Shown here piece by piece: positions 1-8,079 of a DNA stretch of 64,000 bases. Location of the stretch: contig NZ_JAJOIL010000031.1 in NCBI RefSeq assembly GCF_021209385.1, positions 16,407 to 80,406 on the forward strand, written 5' to 3'. Position 1 is the first letter of the stretch; the number at the start of each line of letters is the position of its first letter. Source of the stretch: Seleniivibrio sp. (GTDB lineage Bacteria > Chrysiogenota > Deferribacteres > Deferribacterales > Geovibrionaceae). The notes beneath the pieces are model-generated. The model did not search any database. It saw nothing but the letters and a program-made list of their open reading frames with translations, and was not told where the DNA came from. The position numbers were made by a program, and so were the translations under genes.

Positions 1-1069
1 CGATACCGTGGATTGAGCGTCCTTTGGGCGTAAAGTATTTCGCAGTAGTGAGTTTGATTCCTGAACCGTCGGAAAGATGGATTACATTCTGTACGGAAGC
101 TTTTCCGTAAGTCTTCGCACCGACGACAACTGCTCTGTTATAGTCCTGAAGCGCACCCGTAAGTATCTCTGCAGCTGATGCGCTGCCTTCGTTAACAAGC
201 AGGACGATAGGCTTTTTAAGCTCTTTATTGAAATATGAGGTGGATTTGTAATCCTGTCTTTTCTGCGCTCTGTCCATTGTGTATACCACAATCTGATCGT
301 TGGGCAGGAACACGCTGGAAACTTTGATCGCCTCGGTAAGAAGTCCGCCGGGGTTGTTCCTCAGATCGAGTATATATGATTTCGCGCCCTCTTTGTCTAC
401 AGCGCGAAGTGCTTCCTCAAGCTGACCGGAGATGTCGTTGCTGAACTGGATAAGTCTTATGTATCCGATGTTCTTGTCTATCATAGCGTATTTGACGGAT
501 TTTATTTTTATGATGGCTCTTTTTAGTTTAACGTCAAAAGGTTTATCAACGTTCTTGCGCATAACGGTGATTGTGACTTCGGTACCCTCTTTGCCGCGCA
601 GTTTGCTTACCGCGTCGTCAATGGTGATATCCATAGTGCTTTTGCCGTCAATTTTAATTATCTGGTCGCCTGCTTTGATACCTTTTTTGAATGCTGGTGT
701 GTCTTCAAGGGGTGCTATTACCGTAAGTATTTTGTCCTTCATACCTATGGTGATACCAAGTCCTCCGAACTCGCCCTGTGTTTCCACTTCAAACTCATTC
801 AGTGTTTTCGGATCCATGAAAGCGGAGTGGGGGTCAAGCTCCTGTGTCATACCTTTTATAGCGCCGTAGATTATCTTCTTGTCGTCAACAGGTTCGACAT
901 AGTTGTTCTCTATCAGATAGAGAGCCTGTGTGAATATGTCAAGGTTCTGATACTTGTCCTGTTTCGCAGCGTACACATTCTGGGAGCGGAAGAGCGCCAC
1001 AGAGGTAACGATCAGAGCGATTGTCAGCAGAAGTGTCAGAAACGGAAGAAATCTGAATTTGAATCTCAT
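1..1069 (-). CDS. ctpA: S41 carboxyl-terminal processing peptidase (CtpA), 3' end outside window
   Basis: Periplasmic serine protease that trims C-termini of envelope proteins. The frame reads leftward off the window edge, so only the first ~356 residues are present. An N-terminal hydrophobic segment (residues ~8-27) looks like a signal anchor. A PDZ domain follows (residues ~95-170, with GGLGI and GIKAGDQIIKIDG). The S41 catalytic core comes next (YIRLIQF, LDLRNNPGG, NEGSASAAEI with the nucleophilic Ser, then KTYGKASVQ with the general-base Lys). The ATG at 1069 has an AGGAG seven bases upstream. It lies 18 bp downstream of the envC-like gene on the same strand, so it is the last gene seen of the ftsE-ftsX-envC run. 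This gene order is common in Gram-negative bacteria. The family assignment is secure; the C-terminal end is unseen. Confidence 0.93.
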   Translation of the reverse strand, partial: MRFKFRFLPFLTLLLTIALIVTSVALFRSQNVYAAKQDKYQNLDIFTQALYLIENNYVEPVDDKKIIYGAIKGMTQELDPHSAFMDPKTLNEFEVETQGEFGGLGITIGMKDKILTVIAPLEDTPAFKKGIKAGDQIIKIDGKSTMDITIDDAVSKLRGKEGTEVTITVMRKNVDKPFDVKLKRAIIKIKSVKYAMIDKNIGYIRLIQFSNDISGQLEEALRAVDKEGAKSYILDLRNNPGGLLTEAIKVSSVFLPNDQIVVYTMDRAQKRQDYKSTSYFNKELKKPIVLLVNEGSASAAEILTGALQDYNRAVVVGAKTYGKASVQNVIHLSDGSGIKLTTAKYFTPKGRSIHGI

Positions 1070-1087
1070 TTGTAACTCCTAAATGTA

Positions 1088-2224
1088 TCAAGAAGAGGCA
1101 AGCCATTCCAAAGGATCGACCGCCTTGTCATGTATGCGTATTTCAAAGTAAAGATACGGTGTATTCGTTTCATGGTCAATATCTATTGTTCCCAGATTTT
1201 GTCCTGTTTTCACTTTTTCATTCTTTGATACGTTTATTGCGTCCATATTTGCGTACAAACTGTAGAAACCGGACGGGTGGGCAACGATGAGGAAATTGCC
1301 GAGTCCCCACGCATTGTCTCTGTGTATAACAACTCCGTCGTACACCGCCTTGACAGAGTTTGAAGTGGGAACGATCTTTATTCCTTTTTTAAGTATCACA
1401 CCTTTAAAGCCTTCAACGGTCTTCACGCCGAATTTCTCAATAACGTGTCCGTGTACAGGCCAGATGAGCTTTCCTTTTTGTCTGCCGAACTCCGACGACA
1501 GTCCCTTGAAACTTACAGGTGCCGATTTTGCGAAATCTCTCTTTATTTTGGCAAGCTGTGCCTGCAATGCCTTTTCGCGCTGACGGAGACGTGCGAGGTA
1601 TTCTTTGCGAACCTTCTCGTCCTTCACGGCATCGCGGTACATCTTGTCTGTATTCTGTTTTTTCTTTTTATATTCGTCAAGGGCGGATTTTTTCTCTGCA
1701 ACCGCCTTTGCCATATTTTTTCTTTTTATCTCAAGTTCAGCGGCGGTATCTTTAATCTCTTCGTTGGTACGCTTAAGTTCCTGTACGGAATCATAAAGTT
1801 TTGAATTCACCGCACCGATTATCTGGCTCATTGCAGCCGCATCTTTTGCACTGTCTGACATTATTACAGCTTCCAGCATGTCGTATTCGCCGGAAGAAAC
1901 CATATATTTGTTCGCCGCTTTTATGGTCTTTATAAGCTCGGCGTGTTTGCGTTCAAGTTTTTTGCTTTTTGCAACCAGTTTAAGATGCTCAGACTTGACT
2001 GAAGAGTATTTAAGATTCATCTGCCGCACGGCGCTCTGCTGCTTTTGCAGGTCTTCCTGCGCCTGTTCCAGCTTTTCTGCCATCTTCTTTTTCTCTTCCG
2101 CCGCCTGTTTGACAGACTGGTTCTGTTTGGATATCTGCTGCCTTATGGTAGACAGTTTATCCTGCTTTGCCGCGAAAGCGCTGAAACATACAAAAAGCGA
2201 TATCAGAAGGACGCTATATTTCAT
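1088..2224 (-). CDS. envC: EnvC-like murein hydrolase activator (degenerate LytM/M23)
   Basis: Periplasmic activator of cell-separation amidases, recruited by FtsEX at the septum. It has a signal peptide (residues 1-19, ending AFAA), a long coiled coil (~20-240, rich in K, E and Q) and a C-terminal M23/LytM domain (~255-378; WPVHGHVIEKFG, YLYFEIR, VDPLEWL). The usual zinc ligands are missing: the HxxxD position reads as GFKGVILKKG and the HxH position reads YLY. The domain is therefore degenerate, as in true EnvC activators, which bind rather than cut. Its ATG overlaps the end of ftsX by 11 bases, which implies translational coupling. The length of 378 aa is normal for the family. The function is inferred from the fold, the degenerate site and the ftsEX neighbourhood. 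Confidence 0.88.
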   Translation of the reverse strand: MKYSVLLISLFVCFSAFAAKQDKLSTIRQQISKQNQSVKQAAEEKKKMAEKLEQAQEDLQKQQSAVRQMNLKYSSVKSEHLKLVAKSKKLERKHAELIKTIKAANKYMVSSGEYDMLEAVIMSDSAKDAAAMSQIIGAVNSKLYDSVQELKRTNEEIKDTAAELEIKRKNMAKAVAEKKSALDEYKKKKQNTDKMYRDAVKDEKVRKEYLARLRQREKALQAQLAKIKRDFAKSAPVSFKGLSSEFGRQKGKLIWPVHGHVIEKFGVKTVEGFKGVILKKGIKIVPTSNSVKAVYDGVVIHRDNAWGLGNFLIVAHPSGFYSLYANMDAINVSKNEKVKTGQNLGTIDIDHETNTPYLYFEIRIHDKAVDPLEWLASS

Positions 2225-3104
2225 TTATACTCTTCTGTTTCATAAGGAATGTCACGACGCTGTATATAGCTGAAATGCCAGAAAGGGACATCAGAACGAC
2301 ATATAATATAATGTTGTGCCACAACGTAGGGGTGGTCAGCACAAAGAAAGAGTCCTGTAAAATGTGATTTCCGGCAAATCCTACGAATATTTTATTGAGA
2401 AACCATGCCAGAGCGAAGGCACACGTTGCCTCAAACTTTGATGAAACGACGTAGGGCAGGGTGATGAATCTTCTGGTGGCTCCTACAAGTGTGTATACCA
2501 TGATGGATCTGTGGTGCCTGTAAAGACTGAGCCTGATGTTGTTGAACACTATGAAAGCGCAGGAGATGCCTGTCAGCAGGGTGAGCGTCAGCACGAATAC
2601 TCCTGAAATGCTTTTTATTCTCTGCATCTTTTCGTTCTGCTTTTTGCCGGATTCCACCGACTGAACGCCGTCTATCTTTGCTATATTGTCTGAAAGAGAG
2701 ACGACCTCCGCATCGTTGTCCTCCGCGTTAACTGTTTTTACCTCGAAAAAACGGGGAAAAAGTTCTTCGGGGAGTTCTTTGAGGTTATCCGCATTGGGAG
2801 CTATCTCCAGCACACGTTCTTTTGCATCGCTTCTGTTGAAATAGACCACGTCGCCGTCGATTTTAAGCTCGTTCAGCTTTGCCTTGACCTCTTTCGGTTC
2901 AGCATCATCCTGTATGAAAACGCGCACAAGTCTGCTGTCGGTGACGCTTCCGATCGCTTTTGAAACGGAAGAGTTAACTGTGAACACTGCAAAATAGAGA
3001 AACAGCAGTGTACCGAGTGTCAGTATGGACGGGACGCTGTGTTTCAGGTCTTTGCGGAACATCCCCCAGCCTTTTATGAATGCGAATTTATATTGTTCAT
3101 ACAT
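2214..3104 (-). CDS. ftsX: Cell division protein FtsX
   Basis: Inner-membrane permease-fold partner of FtsE; the complex passes a cytoplasmic signal to EnvC to activate septal amidases. It has four membrane segments in the family's layout: one near residues 20-40, then a periplasmic loop of ~120 residues, then three near the C-terminus (~155-180, ~200-225, ~265-290). The frame is open to 3152, but the ATG at 3104 (MYEQYK) is preferred because AAGGAC lies just upstream. It then overlaps the ftsE stop by 8 bases, typical of ftsEX. At 296 aa the length matches the family. Confidence 0.9.
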   Translation of the reverse strand: MYEQYKFAFIKGWGMFRKDLKHSVPSILTLGTLLFLYFAVFTVNSSVSKAIGSVTDSRLVRVFIQDDAEPKEVKAKLNELKIDGDVVYFNRSDAKERVLEIAPNADNLKELPEELFPRFFEVKTVNAEDNDAEVVSLSDNIAKIDGVQSVESGKKQNEKMQRIKSISGVFVLTLTLLTGISCAFIVFNNIRLSLYRHHRSIMVYTLVGATRRFITLPYVVSSKFEATCAFALAWFLNKIFVGFAGNHILQDSFFVLTTPTLWHNIILYVVLMSLSGISAIYSVVTFLMKQKSINEI

Positions 3105-3780
3105 CGGCTTGTCCTTGTGTTTTACTGTCGAAAGCGAGTTTTCCGCCGTCAAGATGTATAACGCGCCCCGGATATTCGCTGATTATCCTCTGGTCATGGG
3201 TTGCGATAAGGATTGTGGTACCTTTGGCGGATTTATGCAGAAGCATATCCATTATTTTGTCGGCGTTTTTCGGGTCGAGGCTTCCGGTAGGTTCATCCGC
3301 AACCACGATGAGCGGATCGTTTAACAGAGCGCGGGCAACTGCCACACGCTGCTTCTCGCCGCCGGATAGTTTTTTGACTTCGGAATTCCTGTGCTGAAAA
3401 ATATCCAGTGCTTTAAGGATATGATGTATCTTCGGTTCTATTACGCTTTTGCTGAGATAGAATATTTCAAGCGGGAGAACAAGGTTTTCGTAAACCGTTG
3501 TGTCTTCCAGCAGTTTGAAATCCTGAAAGATAACGCCTACGTTACGTCGCAGAAACGCCTTGCTGTTGTGGTTCATTCCGCCGATGTCCTGTCCCTCAAG
3601 CTTTACTATGCCGCGTGAGGGCATGATGTCGGCATACATAAGCCTCAGCAGTGTGGATTTACCGGCACCGCTGCTGCCTGTGACATAGACCAGCTCGCCC
3701 TTGTCGATTTGAAGTTCAATGTTGGAAAGTCCCTTGTTTCCGTCCTCATAGGTCACATCGACCTTGCGGATGTCGATCAT
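3097..3780 (-). CDS. ftsE: Cell division ATP-binding protein FtsE
   Basis: ABC-type ATPase that pairs with FtsX at the division site. The 227 residues carry all ATPase motifs: Walker A (GSSGAGKST, ~36-44), Q-loop (FQDFKLL), signature (LSGGEKQRVAVARAL, ~138), Walker B ([12 protein letters not shown], ~160) and H-loop (ATHDQRI). The ATG at 3780 sits one base after the stop of the AEC carrier gene, and its ribosome site (AGGGG) lies inside that gene's last codons. The carrier and ftsE may therefore be cotranscribed. Downstream it overlaps ftsX. Confidence 0.95.
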   Translation of the reverse strand: MIDIRKVDVTYEDGNKGLSNIELQIDKGELVYVTGSSGAGKSTLLRLMYADIMPSRGIVKLEGQDIGGMNHNSKAFLRRNVGVIFQDFKLLEDTTVYENLVLPLEIFYLSKSVIEPKIHHILKALDIFQHRNSEVKKLSGGEKQRVAVARALLNDPLIVVADEPTGSLDPKNADKIMDMLLHKSAKGTTILIATHDQRIISEYPGRVIHLDGGKLAFDSKTQGQADV

Positions 3781-3781
3781 C

Positions 3782-4744
3782 TTATACCCCTGAAAACAAA
3801 TAATACCATATCGGCGTTGTCAGAAGCGAAAGGGGTATCCCAACCCCAAGCATCATCACCGCCAGATCTTCGTCAAGTCCGTATTGGATGGATACTATTC
3901 CTGCCGTTATCATAGGAGCCATTGCCGATTCAAACAATGTCACCTGCATATTTTTGCCCGCGCCGCCAAGTATCAAAACATACAGCACATAGAAGAAAGC
4001 CGGAGCGAGAAAAAGTTTATAGCCGAGACCAAAAAATAATTTATTTATTATTCCGCCGGATTTCACCAGCTTAAGCTGATAACCCACGGATACCATTGCA
4101 AGCGGGGTTATGGTCAGTCCAAGCGTTTTCATTGAGGATTCCGCCCACCACGGAATTTCAAACGAACGCAGAAGAACGGCGAGGAGCATCGCCTGAAACG
4201 GCGGAAAAGTAAAGACTTTTTTAATCAGTCCCAAAGGACTTACGGAACCGGACGAATAATATGCCGCTGTGGCTATGCCCAGAGTCGAAAGAACAAGGAA
4301 GCTGCCGGGCTGGTCACAGAGAACACCCACGCCAAGATATTCCGCTCCGTAGTATGCCGTTATCAGCGGAAACCCAACGAACGAAGTGTTGCCAAGACCC
4401 GCTGTAAGTATCATTGTTCCTGTCATTTTACGGTCATATTTTTTCCATTTCGCGATCATGTAAAAAATGCCGAACGCCAGCGCAAAATGTATCCACGGCA
4501 TGAACACCGGAAACAGAAGCGATGTGTCGAACTCCATCCTGTGGATGAAAAGAAAGGTTATCGCAGGCATGGAAAGATTGATTATGAAGTTGTTCAGCAC
4601 TATGGGCGTGGAAGAGGGCAGAAGCTCCAGCTTCCTCGCAATCATGCCGAACAAGAAGCAGAAAATAAGTAATACTAATGAGTCCATAGGAAACAACAAT
4701 AACAGATTTACAGCCGGATGCAAAATAATAAATTGACTTGTCAT
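3782..4744 (-). CDS. AEC-family (auxin efflux carrier-type) transporter
   Basis: Membrane carrier of the bile/arsenite/riboflavin transporter superfamily. Bacterial relatives move small organic acids or amino acids; the substrate cannot be read from the sequence. About ten hydrophobic segments span the 320 residues in two inverted halves. The family-typical GLGNTSFVGFPL stretch lies at ~112-124. The ATG at 4744 has a weak GAGAAAG upstream. An internal ATG at 4687 (MDSLVLL) would drop a 19-residue hydrophobic leader but has no visible ribosome site. It is divergent from the GT39 gene with only 48 bp between them, and is probably the first gene of the ftsEX transcript. Confidence 0.82.
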   Translation of the reverse strand: MTSQFIILHPAVNLLLLFPMDSLVLLIFCFLFGMIARKLELLPSSTPIVLNNFIINLSMPAITFLFIHRMEFDTSLLFPVFMPWIHFALAFGIFYMIAKWKKYDRKMTGTMILTAGLGNTSFVGFPLITAYYGAEYLGVGVLCDQPGSFLVLSTLGIATAAYYSSGSVSPLGLIKKVFTFPPFQAMLLAVLLRSFEIPWWAESSMKTLGLTITPLAMVSVGYQLKLVKSGGIINKLFFGLGYKLFLAPAFFYVLYVLILGGAGKNMQVTLFESAMAPMITAGIVSIQYGLDEDLAVMMLGVGIPLSLLTTPIWYYLFSGV

Positions 4745-4792
4745 TTCAGCTTTCTCAATTTATAAATTTTATAGTCACAAGCGGAGATGTAA

Positions 4793-6145
4793 ATGTTTAA
4801 CAGCGTAAGAAACTGGACCGTTCTTTTCTTTGTGGTTCTCTTTGCAGGCAGGATAGGTGACGGAGATTTGCGCGGCGACAGCATTAATTATGCTTCTATA
4901 TCAAAAAATGTCCTGACAGGCGACAACCCGCTCATCCTCACCCTGAACGGCGACCTGTATATGAACAAACCGCCGCTCTTTTTCTGGCTTAACGCGCTTT
5001 TCATAAAAATTTTCGGTGCAACCGTTTTCGGTGTAAAGATAGCAGTTGTCATCGCTGTTGCCGGAATCGCGTGGGTGCTTTACACTATTGCTAAAAAGCT
5101 TTTTGACGACGACGACATAGCCGTTGCGGCTCCTATGATGTTCTTCTTTTCATATGTGGTTTATAAGAATACGCAGATGCTTAAGATGGAGGCGCTTGTT
5201 TCTTTCTTCATCATAGCCTCCGTTATGTTCATGGTATTTTACATAAGACAGCAAAACAGGCTTTATGCCGTTGCGGCGGGTCTTTTTATGGGACTTGCCG
5301 TCTTCACCAAAGGTCCGATTGGCTATACTCCCCTTATTACTGCGTTTGCTTTCATCTTTTTCGGTAAAGGCATAAACAGAAAAAGATATCTGCTGGATCT
5401 GCTTGTTATGTTGGTTGTTTCCATTCCGGTATATGCGTGGTGGTATGCCTACGTTCTGATAAAAAATCCTTATTTCTACGAGCATTATTTCCTTGATCAG
5501 AATTTTGCAAGATTCGGTATAGAGGGTTCGCAGAAAAGATACTATATTGACCGTCCTATTTGGCAATATCTGAAATATATGTTCCTGCACGGCATCTATT
5601 TTACCCCCTTTCTGATATACGGCATATACAGACTTTTCAGAGACGGAAAAATAACTGAACAGATAAAATATATGCTTGTTACAACAGGCGTTTTCTTTGT
5701 AATAATTCACTTTGCAAGGACAAAAGAGCACAGATATCTTTACGAATTCTATCTGTTCGCCAGTGTTTTTGCGGCGTACGGGTTCACTGTGCTTTTCAGA
5801 CGCAGAATATCCCAATGGGTGCGCGCTACCGTGGTTTTTCTGCTGGCGCTCTATGCTTTTATGCCGCCTGTGACGAAACCGACCACCTATGACGCGCTTC
5901 TGTTTGCAAAAAAAGTAGCTGCAGAGAGGGGAATACCTGTTGTTGCGGCAAAGAGCGAGATAACCAACCAGAACGATGTCGCCGCGATGCATTTCTATTT
6001 CGACAGCTATCTGGATAAGCGTCCTGCGGATGGGGATTATATTGAGATAGTTAATAAGAAAACAGGAATTTATGACGCAGAAAGACTGTATAAGTTTAGG
6101 GATTTAGCGGTTTATCTGGTCACTCGGAAAGAATCTGCTTTATAG
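4793..6145 (+). CDS. GT39-family (ArnT/PMT-like) membrane glycosyltransferase
   Basis: Polyprenyl-phosphate-sugar-dependent transferase that adds a sugar to lipid A or another envelope acceptor on the periplasmic side. The family is clear from the first 90 residues: an acidic catalytic loop (GDGDLRGDSINYA, ~22-34), then YMNKPPLFFWLNALFIKIFG (~58-78), then many transmembrane helices to ~residue 365 and a soluble C-terminal tail. GGAG lies upstream of the ATG. The last 26 bases overlap the convergent small hydrolase gene. There are no sugar-modification genes beside it, so the donor and acceptor stay unknown. Confidence 0.85.
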   Translation: MFNSVRNWTVLFFVVLFAGRIGDGDLRGDSINYASISKNVLTGDNPLILTLNGDLYMNKPPLFFWLNALFIKIFGATVFGVKIAVVIAVAGIAWVLYTIAKKLFDDDDIAVAAPMMFFFSYVVYKNTQMLKMEALVSFFIIASVMFMVFYIRQQNRLYAVAAGLFMGLAVFTKGPIGYTPLITAFAFIFFGKGINRKRYLLDLLVMLVVSIPVYAWWYAYVLIKNPYFYEHYFLDQNFARFGIEGSQKRYYIDRPIWQYLKYMFLHGIYFTPFLIYGIYRLFRDGKITEQIKYMLVTTGVFFVIIHFARTKEHRYLYEFYLFASVFAAYGFTVLFRRRISQWVRATVVFLLALYAFMPPVTKPTTYDALLFAKKVAAERGIPVVAAKSEITNQNDVAAMHFYFDSYLDKRPADGDYIEIVNKKTGIYDAERLYKFRDLAVYLVTRKESAL

Positions 6146-6659
6146 TGGGCAGCATCTCACCGATGAAGTTGCTGCTTTCGTGTCCGCCTTTTTCGTATCT
6201 GTAGATGTTACATCCGAATTTTTCAGCTATACCTATTATCTTTTCGGCATCCAGAACTTCGTCGTCTGTGTTTATGAGAATGTGAATGTTCGGATGGGTA
6301 TTTTTCAGCGGTTCCGCCTTGATTGCCTCAAGCTGAGCCGGTTTTATGAAGCTGAGTTTGTTCGGATATTTTTCCATAAGCATTGCGAATCGTTTGTCCA
6401 GATAGAGGGACGGGTTAACGCTTATGCATTTTTGTCCGGTGATGACAGCCATGTTAAATGCAAAATAGCCGCCGAATGACGAACCGAAAAGCACATCGTA
6501 TTCTTTCACCAGCTTGATGCTCTTCTGAGCGTCAAAATTGCGGTAATCGAAGATGTCGCAGTCACATATCTGCATCAGATGCACAAGCTTATAGCTTTGA
6601 GCATATTCATAGTCGTCTGCCAGAATAGATTGTACGCCTGGAAAATATAACAGTTTCAT
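6120..6659 (-). CDS. YqiA-like small alpha/beta-hydrolase
   Basis: Small esterase-fold protein of about 179 residues, like E. coli YqiA. The start motif MKLLYFPGVQS, the nucleophile elbow GSSFGGYFA (Ser near residue 65), an acid residue in INTDDEVLD and a His in KGGHESS complete a Ser-Asp-His triad. The frame opens at 6674 (MVICLM...), but the ATG at 6659 matches how the family begins. Neither has a good ribosome site. It is convergent with and overlaps the GT39 gene, and lies 52 bp past the end of the cobamide operon on the same strand, so it could be a distal gene of that transcript. The substrate is unknown. Confidence 0.75.
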   Translation of the reverse strand: MKLLYFPGVQSILADDYEYAQSYKLVHLMQICDCDIFDYRNFDAQKSIKLVKEYDVLFGSSFGGYFAFNMAVITGQKCISVNPSLYLDKRFAMLMEKYPNKLSFIKPAQLEAIKAEPLKNTHPNIHILINTDDEVLDAEKIIGIAEKFGCNIYRYEKGGHESSNFIGEMLPTIKQILSE

Positions 6660-6711
6660 GAGACATATTACCATTTAAAACTATTATTTCAAAGATAATA
6701 TTGTCAAATGA

Positions 6712-7152
6712 TTATATGTTTTTTAGGAGGTTTTCGAGTTTTTCGCGCATTTTTTTTGTTTTTGACGGATCTTTTCCTTCGGTTGATATAGAAATGACGA
6801 AATCACCGGATCGAATCACAGACGTTGTATGGAAATCGGAAGCCTCAGGGTTGTCGGCAATGTTGACAGGAATGCGCAGTTTTTTTGAAAGATCAGCCGC
6901 CTTACTGTTTATCTGCCTGTCGTTTGTACAGCAAAAGACCAGAGCGTATTTTTCCGTTATATCTGATTCTTCAAATCCGCGGAGGATAACATTCATACCG
7001 CTTTCGGATATCTCTTTTGTCACTTCCGGCGCGATAACTGTTATGCGGCAGTTTTCGTTCAGCAATGCCGTAATTTTGCGCTGTGCAACCTTCCCCCCGC
7101 CTATGAACAGCACATACCTGTCTTTTAGATTAAAGCTGAACGGCTGCATCAT
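6712..7152 (-). CDS. Precorrin-2 dehydrogenase / sirohydrochlorin ferrochelatase (CysG N-domain type)
   Basis: NAD-dependent enzyme that oxidises precorrin-2 to sirohydrochlorin, the branch point to siroheme and anaerobic cobamide synthesis. The Rossmann motif is VLFIGGGKVAQRK at ~12-24, followed by APEVTKEI and PVNIADNPEASDFHTTSVIRSGDFVISISTEGKDP, all diagnostic for the CysG-N/Met8/SirC family. The 146-residue length means there is no methyltransferase domain. The frame is open to 7194, but ATG 7152 has AAGGTGAT upstream and overlaps the cbiB stop as ATGA. It is the last cob gene of the minus operon and would feed early precursor to the corrin pathway. Confidence 0.9.
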   Translation of the reverse strand: MMQPFSFNLKDRYVLFIGGGKVAQRKITALLNENCRITVIAPEVTKEISESGMNVILRGFEESDITEKYALVFCCTNDRQINSKAADLSKKLRIPVNIADNPEASDFHTTSVIRSGDFVISISTEGKDPSKTKKMREKLENLLKNI

Positions 7153-8075
7153 ATCACCTTCCACAGTGTAATAAGGCAGCATATGATAGCCCATATCAGG
7201 GATGACGTCTCCATCAGATTTATGGATTTTGCTATGTCGGCTGTTTCCGGTGTACGCTCGCTATCGCCTATGTATGGTTTATCAGTGAGCTGTCCGAAAT
7301 AGCTGACGGCACCGCCCAGCCGGATGTTCAACGCCCCTGCGAAAGCGCTCATGGGGTGTGCGGAGTTGGGACTTGCGTGTGAAAGCCTGTATCTCATAAA
7401 GCATCTTATGGCATTTTTCGTGTTCAGACGGAGCAAGATGGATGCTATAAAAATAGGGATAATCGACAATCTTGCAGGTATGAAATTCAGCACGTCGTCA
7501 AAACGGGCGGCAAACCTTCCGTAATAAAGAAATTTTTCGTTCTTATAGCCTATCATGGAGTCCATAGTGGAGACGGTCTTGAACAAAACTGCGCCCATGG
7601 GACCCAGAACAGCGGCAAACAGGAGGGGAGAAACCACCGCGTCAACGTAATTTTCTGAGACGGATTCAACGGCGGATGTCACTATTTTTTCTTTTGGCAT
7701 ATTGTCAGTATCCCGTGAAACTATTTTTGCAAGCTCTTTTCTGCCTTCTTCTTCAGATATTTCCAGTCCACTCTGCACGTTTTGCGCATGTTCGGCGAGG
7801 GATCGGACGCTTATGGAAAAGTAGATGATTATGGTGCTTACTACAAAATACCAGAAGCTTCCCGCCTTCGCGGCGTAATAGAGTGAAACTCCTGCCGTTG
7901 ACAGAGTAAAGGTCAGAGTTATAACAGCAGATAGAACGCCTTCAAATATAGTTCCTTTGCGGCGCAGTGACTTTTCGCAGTAGCTTACGGCGCTTCCGGC
8001 AATACGCACGGGATGGAACGGAATATCCGGTTCGCCCAGAAACCAGTCCAGCCAGAAAGCGGCTATCAGAGCCAT
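7149..8075 (-). CDS. cbiB: Adenosylcobinamide-phosphate synthase CbiB
   Basis: Inner-membrane enzyme that joins the aminopropanol (phosphate) arm to adenosylcobyric acid. Family features are FWLDWFLGEPDIPFHPVR near the N-terminus, SVSENYVDAVVSPLLFA, MDSMIGYKNEKFLYYG and the C-terminal SAHPMSAFAGAL / RLGGAVSYFGQLTDKPYIG. Several hydrophobic helices are present and the total is 308 aa, normal for CbiB. The frame is open upstream to a TTG at 8138, but ATG 8075 fits the family start and lies 4 bases past the cobQ stop; no ribosome site is evident, suggesting coupling. It sits between cbiP/cobQ and the precorrin-2 dehydrogenase. Confidence 0.93.
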   Translation of the reverse strand: MALIAAFWLDWFLGEPDIPFHPVRIAGSAVSYCEKSLRRKGTIFEGVLSAVITLTFTLSTAGVSLYYAAKAGSFWYFVVSTIIIYFSISVRSLAEHAQNVQSGLEISEEEGRKELAKIVSRDTDNMPKEKIVTSAVESVSENYVDAVVSPLLFAAVLGPMGAVLFKTVSTMDSMIGYKNEKFLYYGRFAARFDDVLNFIPARLSIIPIFIASILLRLNTKNAIRCFMRYRLSHASPNSAHPMSAFAGALNIRLGGAVSYFGQLTDKPYIGDSERTPETADIAKSINLMETSSLIWAIICCLITLWKVI

Positions 8076-8079
8076 AAAG

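Noticed and set aside
5150..5992. 280-codon open frame antisense to the GT39 gene
   Set aside because: It lies wholly opposite a well-supported membrane protein, has no family motif or ribosome site, and its Cys/His/Lys-rich composition is typical of an antisense shadow.
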